A DNA stretch of 64,000 nucleotides from Leisingera coralii (GTDB lineage: Bacteria > Pseudomonadota > Alphaproteobacteria > Rhodobacterales > Rhodobacteraceae): positions 1-64,000 of the forward strand of contig NZ_JBHUPT010000014.1 of assembly GCF_049056525.1 (NCBI RefSeq), in the 5' to 3' direction. The position numbers and the translations under genes are program-made. This document shows positions 28,359-36,007 of this stretch, in pieces. A model generated the notes under the pieces. The model was not told the origin of the DNA, ran no database searches, and saw only the letters and a program-made list of their open reading frames with translations. Positions within the stretch are counted from its first letter, which is position 1. Every line of letters starts with the position of its first letter.

Positions 28359-28640
28359 CAACGGGGTCCCGGAATTGGTCAGATTCTTGTACCGAATCAT
28401 TGCGCAGCCGCCCAGAAGAATCAAAGAGGCAGGGCACGTTTACGTCCGATGCGTGTGTCGCCGCCTGGTGATTCGCGCAAGAAATGCGTCAACTTTTCCC
28501 GTCCAGCCTCGAAAAACGTGCCGTTCTACGCAGTACTAGGTATTCACATAAAATCCGCCGCCGCTAGGCTGGCCGCACTCGAACCGATCCGCCCGGGGGG
28601 ACCTTCCGGGCAATCCGAATGATAATGGGAGGAATAATTT

Positions 28641-29723
<1,083 letters not shown>

Positions 29724-29744
29724 TCCGCCTGACTGGCATTAACC

Positions 29745-29771
29745 GGATCCTCCGCCGCAGGCGGGGGATCC
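29745..29771 (+). terminator. Intercistronic hairpin after the TRAP binding-protein gene
   Basis: GGATCCTCCGCC (29745-29756), loop GCA, GGCGGGGGATCC (29760-29771): a 12-bp stem with one wobble. No U-run. Its place after the binding-protein gene suggests message stabilisation or partial termination so that the receptor outnumbers the permease. Confidence 0.65.
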
Positions 29772-29864
29772 ATATGCAGTTGCCCGTAGCGCGGGACGGC
29801 CGGCCAGCAGCGCCGTGTGCCCAGCCTGCCACCGCAACTTCGCAGCAATCTTCCCGGGGGAAAC

Positions 29865-30791
29865 ATGCAGGAAGAGAGTGGCATCACCTTCTTTGGCGCA
29901 ATCTGGGGCGGACTTGTCTGGCTGATCCAGAACATCGCCGGCGCCTTTTATGATCTCGGCTACGCCGTCACCCATCCGCAGCTCTGGCTCGACTGGTCCG
30001 ACAAGGCCTCGATCATGCGCTTCGTCTACTATGGCGGCTCGGTCGAATTCTTCTTTGTCGTCTTCACCACCTTCCTGGTGCTGACTGCCATCGGCCTATA
30101 CTTCCGCGGCTTCATGTGGGGCATGGTGCGGGGCCTCGAGGGGCTGGCCAACACCGTCGGCCGCTTCTTTGCCTGGGCAGGCCTCCTGATGGTGCTGCAG
30201 CAGATCATCATCGTCTTCATGCAGCGGGTCTTCGCGCGGCCGGACATCAGTTTCGGCTTTGGCATCCCGTTCAGCCAGGACATCAGCTGGTTTGCCGAAG
30301 AACTGAAGTTCTACAATGCCTTGGTGGTCTGCCTTTGCGTGACCTACACCTTTGTGCAGGGCGGCCATGTGCGGGTTGACCTGATCTATTCCGGCATCAG
30401 CTTCCGCGCCAAGAAGGTCGTGGACATGATCGGCTCGCTGATCTTCATGATGCCCGCCGCGGTACTCACCTGGATGTATGGCTGGTTCTTCCTGTGGCGG
30501 CACCTGATCGTGCCGAACCCTTCGGCCTCGGACACGCTTGAACGGCTGGTGATGAAATCCCGCGCGCTGCGCTGGAACGTGGAAACCATCGGCTTCAGCC
30601 CGAACGGGTTCAACGCCTACTTCCTGTTCAAGATCCTGCTGATCGCCTTCGCCGGCCTCGTCTTCCTGCACGCCATCGCCTTCTTCTACCGCTCCTTCCT
30701 GGAGTTCGTCGAAGGCCAGGGCAGCGAAAACAAATACCTCGACAAGGACAGCCTTGGAGAGGGTGAAGAAGCCTACGAAGGCACGCATTAA
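29865..30791 (+). CDS. TRAP transporter small permease (DctQ-type)
   Basis: 308-residue membrane protein, longer than the usual 160-230 residues. It has the four-span DctQ core, with spans near VEFFFVVFTTFLVLTAIGLYF, WAGLLMVLQQIIIVFM, VDMIGSLIFMMPAAVLTWMY and LLIAFAGLVFLHAIAFFYRS. An N-terminal extension of about 60 residues and a long cytoplasmic-looking insert (PSASDTLERLVMKSRALRW) precede the last span. GGGGG lies before the ATG. Fifteen bases separate its stop from the large permease. Confidence 0.9.
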   Translation: MQEESGITFFGAIWGGLVWLIQNIAGAFYDLGYAVTHPQLWLDWSDKASIMRFVYYGGSVEFFFVVFTTFLVLTAIGLYFRGFMWGMVRGLEGLANTVGRFFAWAGLLMVLQQIIIVFMQRVFARPDISFGFGIPFSQDISWFAEELKFYNALVVCLCVTYTFVQGGHVRVDLIYSGISFRAKKVVDMIGSLIFMMPAAVLTWMYGWFFLWRHLIVPNPSASDTLERLVMKSRALRWNVETIGFSPNGFNAYFLFKILLIAFAGLVFLHAIAFFYRSFLEFVEGQGSENKYLDKDSLGEGEEAYEGTH

Positions 30792-30805
30792 GGGACGTCG
30801 GAAAC

Positions 30806-33160
30806 ATGCTATTTGGACTTGATGGCGTCGAGATCGGCCTGCTCATCGTATTTTTCTGCCTCTTCGGGGGCATCCTCTCCGGCTTTCCGGTGGCCTTTGC
30901 CATCGGTGGTGCCGGGATCATCTCCTTCGGGATCATCGCCGCGCTGGACAGTGCGGGCATCCTGATCCACCAGGCTATCGACACGTCGTCGCAAGCCTAC
31001 CGCGATCTGGTGAATACGGGCATCAGGCCCGACAAGATATCCACCTTCCGCTATCCGGATTTGCCACGGATCGCCGAGCCTGTGTTCATTCAGGGCTGGG
31101 AAGTGGCTCTGGACCGTAACGTCTCCTTCATCGTCAACCGGATGAACGAGCGGGTGCTGGCGGGCGCGTCGATCGAAACCCTGCTGGCGGTGCTGATGTT
31201 CGTGCTGATGGGTATCACCCTGGAACGCTCCAAGATCGCCAATGACCTGCTGACCACTATGGCGCGCGTCTTCGGCCCGCTGCCGGGCGGTCTGGCGGTA
31301 TCGATCGTGGTTGTGGGCGCGTTCCTTGCGGCCTCCACCGGCATCGTCGGCGCCACCGTGGTGACCATGGGCCTCTTGGCACTGCCCACCATGCTGCGCA
31401 ACAACTACTCGCCGGAACTGGCGACCGGTGTGATCGCGGCTTCGGGCACCCTCGGCCAGATTATCCCGCCCTCCATCGTGATCGTTCTCTTGGGCACGCT
31501 GGCAGGCGACCTTTACTCCACCGCGCAGGAAACCCGCGCGATGGAGGCAGGCTGCTCCGACGCGCTCACCTATCTGGGCGAGCCGGCGGTGGTTTCGGTC
31601 GGCACCTTGTTCCAGGCGGCGCTGCTGCCGGGTATCCTGCTGGCGATCCTCTATGCGGTCTACGCCTTTGGCTTTGCCCTTCTGAACCCGCACAAGGCGC
31701 CTGCCGTGACCATCGACGGCGGCACCGGCGAGGTGATCACCCGAAACGAAGGCCTGACCTGGTTCCTGGCAGTTCCGGCCGCCCTGATCGGCGGCGCCAT
31801 TCTGCTGGCCAGCGTCAACCTAGTCGGCAGCCAGAACATCACCGTATCGACCTTCTCCGATGCCGGTGAAACCGCCTCTCTGCGCACCAACGTGGGCGCC
31901 GAGTGCAAGGCGGCCATGATCGACCTGCACGGGCAGGAGGCCTGGGACGCCGCTGTGGCAGAACAGGATGCCATCGACGCAGCAGGCGGCGTGGCCCTGT
32001 CCAAGAAACTGAGCGACGAGGAAATCGCCGCCGCCCGCGAAGCCAAGATCGCTGCCGCGGCGCCGATTGGCACCGGGATTGCCGTGATCATGGTTGTTCT
32101 GGGCCTGGTGCTGGCATTCGGCCGCGGCGTGGCGCCCTCGCGCGATGCCAAGCCGCTGATCCTGGGTTCCATCGGCATCCTGCTGATTGCGCTGGTGGAC
32201 CTGGTGGCAATTGCGCCGACCACCTCCGCAGGTGTCACCGTGCTGTGGATTGCGCTGCCGCTGCTGCTGGCGCTGTGGGGTTGCCGCGAGGCCGCTGCGC
32301 GCTGCGCCAGGAACGATCTGATCCGGGTGGTGTTCCCGCCGCTGGTGCTGATCGTTGCGGTGCTGGGCTCGATCCTGGGCGGCATCACCAACCCGACGCC
32401 GGCTGCGGCGCTGGGGGCGGGCGGCGCCATCATGCTGGCGGCCTACCGCAAGCTGCAGGACGAGGGACGCTCCGGGAAGATCATCATCTGGTCCACCTTT
32501 GCCGTGATGCTGTGCATCCTGGTCGGCATGAACTTCGACCTGCGGGTGAACCAGGGCGGGGTCACGGTTGAAACCTGGATTGCCTTCATTGTCGCCTACG
32601 CCGCGTATCTCTATGCGCTGTTCGGGCTGCTGTTCGGCTGCTGGGTGCTGTTCAAGTCGGGCGTCCTGAGCCCGGTGGTGCGGGAAACCGCCAAGGTGAC
32701 CTCGATGGTCTTCACCATCCTGATCGGCTCGCAGCTTTTGAACCTGGTGGTGATTTCCTTTGGCGGCGAGCACTACATCCAGCAGTTCCTGAAGAGCTTC
32801 GACAACGAGATGACGGTCTTCCTGATCGTGATGCTGGTGCTGTTCTTCCTGGGCTTCGTGCTGGACTTCCTGGAGATCATCTACATCGTGATCCCGATCG
32901 TGGGGCCGGTGATCTATGGCGGGTCCTTCGATCCGAAATGGGTGACCATCATGGTGGCGGTGAACCTGCAGACCTCGTTCCTGACACCCCCCTTCGGGTT
33001 TGCGCTGTTCTACCTGCGCGGGGTGGCCCCCAAGGAAGTGACCACGGCCCATATCTACCGCGGGATCGTGCCCTTCGTGCTGATCCAGGTGGTGGGCATC
33101 GGCATCCTCTGGGCCTTCCCGTCGATCGTGACTATCGTCCCGGCGCTGATCCCGAACTGA
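30806..33160 (+). CDS. TRAP transporter large permease (DctM-type), extended
   Basis: 784-residue membrane protein that forms the sodium-driven transport channel. DctM proteins usually have about 430 residues. The core segments are present (ASTGIVGATVVTMGLLALPTML, IAASGTLGQIIPPSIVIVLLG, NLQTSFLTPPFGFALFYLRG). Two hydrophilic insertions are added: about residues 55-110 (charged, aromatic) and about 337-423 (acidic and Ala-rich, with DGAETAS-like and KKLSDEEIAAAREAK text), plus extra spans in between. Such long forms occur in roseobacters with TakP-like receptors. A terminator follows. Confidence 0.92.
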   Translation: MLFGLDGVEIGLLIVFFCLFGGILSGFPVAFAIGGAGIISFGIIAALDSAGILIHQAIDTSSQAYRDLVNTGIRPDKISTFRYPDLPRIAEPVFIQGWEVALDRNVSFIVNRMNERVLAGASIETLLAVLMFVLMGITLERSKIANDLLTTMARVFGPLPGGLAVSIVVVGAFLAASTGIVGATVVTMGLLALPTMLRNNYSPELATGVIAASGTLGQIIPPSIVIVLLGTLAGDLYSTAQETRAMEAGCSDALTYLGEPAVVSVGTLFQAALLPGILLAILYAVYAFGFALLNPHKAPAVTIDGGTGEVITRNEGLTWFLAVPAALIGGAILLASVNLVGSQNITVSTFSDAGETASLRTNVGAECKAAMIDLHGQEAWDAAVAEQDAIDAAGGVALSKKLSDEEIAAAREAKIAAAAPIGTGIAVIMVVLGLVLAFGRGVAPSRDAKPLILGSIGILLIALVDLVAIAPTTSAGVTVLWIALPLLLALWGCREAAARCARNDLIRVVFPPLVLIVAVLGSILGGITNPTPAAALGAGGAIMLAAYRKLQDEGRSGKIIIWSTFAVMLCILVGMNFDLRVNQGGVTVETWIAFIVAYAAYLYALFGLLFGCWVLFKSGVLSPVVRETAKVTSMVFTILIGSQLLNLVVISFGGEHYIQQFLKSFDNEMTVFLIVMLVLFFLGFVLDFLEIIYIVIPIVGPVIYGGSFDPKWVTIMVAVNLQTSFLTPPFGFALFYLRGVAPKEVTTAHIYRGIVPFVLIQVVGIGILWAFPSIVTIVPALIPN

Positions 33161-33186
33161 TCCGGGAACAGGATAAGGAAACGGAA

Positions 33187-33215
33187 AAAGGGGCCCCAAG
33201 CGGGCCCCTTTGCTT
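33187..33215 (+). terminator. Intrinsic terminator of the TRAP operon
   Basis: AAAGGGGCCC (33187-33196), loop CAAGC, GGGCCCCTTT (33202-33211), then GCTTTT. Strong stem that closes the TRAP operon. Confidence 0.85.
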
Positions 33216-33265
33216 TTCTTGCGGGGGGAGTGGCGCTGCCCCTCTGCGCGCGCGGCGCGCATTCA

Positions 33266-33291
33266 CCCCGGGATATTTTCAGCCAGATGAA
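33266..33291 (-). repeat. Dispersed 26-bp repeat, copy 2 (inverted)
   Basis: Reverse complement of 5776-5801 with 25 of 26 bases identical. It begins CCCCGGGATATTTTCAGCC and ends AGATGAA. Lies between the TRAP terminator and the VOC gene remnant. Confidence 0.65.
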
Positions 33292-33331
33292 CAGGGGATC
33301 CTTGCGGGGATCGTCAGGCGCGGCGGGCGGC

Positions 33332-33715
33332 TCAGGCGAACTGGATCAGGTCCCAGCGGTTGCCGAACGGGTCGCACCAGACCGCGACGGTGCCATAAGG
33401 CTCGTGCCGCGGGTCTTCCTCGAAGGTCACGCCCTGGGCCTGCATCGCGGCGTGGTCGCGGGCAAAATTGTCCGTGGCCAGGAACAGCCCGACGCGGCCG
33501 CCGAATTGGTTGCCGATGGCGGCCTGCTGCTCAGGGCCTTCGGCGCGGGCCAGAACCAGGCTGCCCTGCGCGGCGCCCGGCGGCAGGATGCGCACCCAGC
33601 GCTTGCGGCCCTAATCGATGTCCTCGGCCAGCTGCCAGCCGAGCTGGCCGCAGTAGAAGGCGATGGCGGCGTCATAGTCCGGCACCACCAGGGAAACGGC
33701 ATGGAGGTACTGCAT
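33332..33715 (-). pseudogene. VOC (glyoxalase/bleomycin resistance) family gene with in-frame amber stop
   Basis: Together the two parts make one 127-residue VOC domain. The first 34 residues (MQYLHAVSLVVPDYDAAIAFYC, then GQLGWQLAEDID) are followed in the same frame by TAG (33613-33611), then GRKRWVRILPPGA and the rest, ending DPFGNRWDLIQFA. A single change from CAG or TTG would explain the stop. The ATG at 33715 overlaps the last base of the bpt stop (TGATG), so it was once translationally coupled. A downstream restart is unlikely to give a folded domain. Readthrough or a sequencing error cannot be excluded. Confidence 0.8.
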
Positions 33716-34539
33716 CAGCGGCTGCGGTGAATGGGCTGTTCGGGCAGCTGGATATTGGCGACCTGTTCGGCAATCGGATCGGTCGACAGCGGATGGCTGG
33801 CGGTCTCGAATTCCGACGGGTCGGTCATCTTCTTCCATTCGCTCTGGTGATAGATCTCAAGGCCTGAGAACTTGGCCTTGTAGCCCATCTTCTGGCTGCC
33901 GGGCACCCAGTAGCCCAGGTAGACGTAAGGCAGGCCCGCCTCGCGCGCGATGCTGATGTGGTCGAGGATCATGAAGGTGCCGAGCGAGTTCTGCGGCTGG
34001 TCCGGCGCATAGAACGAATAGACCATGCTGAGGCCGTCCTCCAGCACATCGGTGAGCGACACCGCGGTCAGCTGGTTGCTGCCTTCCTCGGCATATTCCA
34101 CCACCCGGCTGCGCACCGGGGTTTCCTCGATCATCGCGGCGTATTCAAAGACATCCATGTCGGCCATGCCGCCGTCGGCGTGGCGGCTGTCCAGGTAACG
34201 GCGGAACAGGGCGAACTGATCCTCGGTTGCCCAGGGCGATGTCGCCCGCCGCTCCAGATGGGCATTGCGCTTGAGCGTGCGCTTCTGGCTGCGCGTCGGG
34301 GTGAAGGCCGAGACATCGATCCGTGCGGAAAGGCAGGCCGAGCACTCAGAGCAGGACGGCCGGTAGAGCACGTTCTGCGAGCGCCGGAAGCCCTGCTGGC
34401 TGAGGCTGTTGTTGAGCTGCTCCACCCCGTCGCCCTGCAGTGCGGTGAACAGCTTCCGCTCCATCCGGCCCTCCAGATAGGGGCAGGGCTGCGGCGCTGT
34501 CACGTAGAACTGCGGTGCAATGGGAAGGGTATGGCGCAT
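33715..34539 (-). CDS. bpt: Aspartate/glutamate leucyltransferase (Bpt, ATE-like)
   Basis: 274-residue aminoacyl-tRNA-protein transferase. It attaches leucine to N-terminal Asp or Glu and so marks proteins for ClpAP/ClpS in the N-end rule pathway. Family features are the N-terminal FYVTAPQPCPYLEGR, the cysteine cluster YRPSCSECSACLSARI, and LPYVYLGYWVPGSQKMGYKA near the C-terminus. Length fits the bacterial Bpt subgroup rather than leucyl/phenylalanyl transferase. Its stop overlaps the start of the broken VOC gene. Confidence 0.94.
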   Translation of the reverse strand: MRHTLPIAPQFYVTAPQPCPYLEGRMERKLFTALQGDGVEQLNNSLSQQGFRRSQNVLYRPSCSECSACLSARIDVSAFTPTRSQKRTLKRNAHLERRATSPWATEDQFALFRRYLDSRHADGGMADMDVFEYAAMIEETPVRSRVVEYAEEGSNQLTAVSLTDVLEDGLSMVYSFYAPDQPQNSLGTFMILDHISIAREAGLPYVYLGYWVPGSQKMGYKAKFSGLEIYHQSEWKKMTDPSEFETASHPLSTDPIAEQVANIQLPEQPIHRSR

Positions 34540-34682
34540 CGGAACTCTTCAGCAGTTTCGCGGGACGGATCAAACGGGCGCCTGGAACAAGCGGCAGGTA
34601 CTCCGATTGATGATAGCAACGCGGTTCCGGTGCGCCAAGTAGCCTTGTGGAAAATGGTTTAACGCTGTCTTGCGGATTTCGC

Positions 34683-35114
34683 TCAAACCCGCCGGTTCAG
34701 CATTACGGTGCCGAGGAAATGGTCGGTCAGGCCCTGGCCGCGCGGCGAGGTCAGCATCAGGATGATCGAGATCACCTGCAGCACCGGCAGTGCCAGCGAC
34801 AGCGAATAGCCGGCGGTGTGCAAGGCTGCCAGGCCGCTGTCGAGCCGCTGGCCCGCGCTGTCGCGCAGCTCGATCCCGGCAAAGCGCATCCCCCAGGTGG
34901 CGGAGCCGTTGGCGATGGTCACGGTCCGGTAGGCAAAGCCCACCGCCAGATACAGCAGCGGCCAGATCAGGAGGCCGGTAAAGGCGGTCAGCACCACCGC
35001 GGCGGCACTGAGGGCGAAGATCAGGATGCTGTCGATGATCCAGGCGATCAGCCGCTTGGCTGGAACAGACGCATAAAATTCTGCCTGGTAGTCGGGGTCG
35101 GGCAGGGCGGTCAT
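34683..35114 (-). CDS. RDD family membrane protein
   Basis: 143-residue membrane protein with the RDD signature at the first span (KRLIAWIIDSILIFAL) and spans near TAFTGLLIWPLLYLAVGFAY and YSLSLALPVLQVISIILM. The motif GLTDHFLGTVMLNR closes the family domain. Function of RDD proteins is largely unknown; transport roles have been proposed for some. AAAGGA lies eight bases before the ATG. Co-oriented with DUF2852 (85 bases away) and bpt. Confidence 0.88.
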   Translation of the reverse strand: MTALPDPDYQAEFYASVPAKRLIAWIIDSILIFALSAAAVVLTAFTGLLIWPLLYLAVGFAYRTVTIANGSATWGMRFAGIELRDSAGQRLDSGLAALHTAGYSLSLALPVLQVISIILMLTSPRGQGLTDHFLGTVMLNRRV

Positions 35115-35199
35115 GTATGGGGTCCTTTGCGAGGGGGAAGAGGCAGGTCGCGTAAGCCCCGCCCGGACGGGGGCGGGGCAGCCGGAGGAGGAGGGCGGC

Positions 35200-35661
35200 T
35201 TAGTGGCGCTTGGGTTCGCCGCCGTCTTCGTCCTCATCCTCCGCGTCATCGCCATGATCGGCGGCGCGGGCGCGCTCATCCATGAACTGGTCGAACTCGG
35301 CCTTGTCCTTGGCTTCGCGCAGGCGCTCCAGGAACGCCTCGAAATCATGCTGTTCCTGCTCCAGGCGGCGCAGCGTGTCGGCCTTGTAGGCGTCAAAAGC
35401 GCTGTTGCCCGAAGGTTTCATCGCCGAGAAGCCGTGGCGCGCCCAGGATTTGCGTTTGTGGCGGCAGGCGGATTTGCTGAACATGCGTTTGCTCCAGATC
35501 ATGTAGAAGAGAAGGGCCAGGCCCACCGGCCAGAAGAACACAAAGCCAAGCACCATGGCGGCAATCCAGGCGCCTTTGCCCTTGCTGTCCAGCCAGGCTT
35601 CGCTGCGGGAAAACCAGCCCTGCACCGGTGCATGGGGGGCGGTTTGGGTGAAACTCGTCAT
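35200..35661 (-). CDS. DUF2852 family protein
   Basis: 153-residue protein with one clear membrane span (about 33-54, AWIAAMVLGFVFFWPVGLALLFYMIW) and a cytoplasmic coiled-coil tail (FDAYKADTLRRLEQEQHDFEAFLERLREAK) ending in an acidic stretch. It fits the DUF2852 family of alphaproteobacteria, of unknown function. GGAGGA precedes the ATG. Two copies of a 20-bp element lie just upstream (35685 and 35744) and probably belong to its promoter. Confidence 0.88.
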   Translation of the reverse strand: MTSFTQTAPHAPVQGWFSRSEAWLDSKGKGAWIAAMVLGFVFFWPVGLALLFYMIWSKRMFSKSACRHKRKSWARHGFSAMKPSGNSAFDAYKADTLRRLEQEQHDFEAFLERLREAKDKAEFDQFMDERARAADHGDDAEDEDEDGGEPKRH

Positions 35662-35684
35662 CGGGGTCCTCCTGGTTGCGGGTG

Positions 35685-35704
35685 TATGTAAATCTCTTTC
35701 ACAT
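35685..35704 (-). promoter_or_regulatory. 20-bp operator-like repeat, copy 1
   Basis: TATGTAAATCTCTTTCACAT, 24 bases before the DUF2852 start. It differs from copy 2 by one base and contains the imperfect dyad TGTAAA-N4-TTTCACA. Confidence 0.6.
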
Positions 35705-35743
35705 TACTGCATATCGGAAGCCGCCGCGGGGGTTTCAAGCCCT

Positions 35744-35763
35744 TATGTAAATCTTTTTCACAT
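35744..35763 (-). promoter_or_regulatory. 20-bp operator-like repeat, copy 2
   Basis: TATGTAAATCTTTTTCACAT, spaced 59 bases from copy 1 in the same orientation, 19 of 20 bases identical. Likely a binding site for an unidentified regulator. Confidence 0.6.
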
Positions 35764-36007
35764 GTGAGCCGGAAAGCGGGAGCACCCGGGCCAGCAGTGG
35801 GTTTTGTGCGGGTGAGACGTGCTATTTGCGCCTGCTAGGGCCTGACCGTCAGCGGACCGCGCAGTCATGCTGCCTCACCACCAAGCAACGGATGCTGAAT
35901 AGGGATGACGAAAACCTCGAAAATGCGCGGCGGCACAGGAGAACGCACAGTACCGCGCGGCAATTCGGCCATTGACGCGGCGGTGCCGCGGGAACAGTGT
36001 CGGGAGC

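Larger units (their letters stand above)
35662..36007. other. Divergent intergenic region DUF2852 / glnE
   Basis: 346 bases. The left third carries the two 20-bp repeats at 35685-35704 and 35744-35763. The rest is GC-rich and shows no gene; the glnE promoter must lie there. Confidence 0.6.

Noticed and set aside
35685..35763. The 20-bp repeats as PpsR/CrtJ sites
   Set aside because: PpsR sites need TGT-N12-ACA. Here the spacing is 11, and no photosynthesis genes are near.
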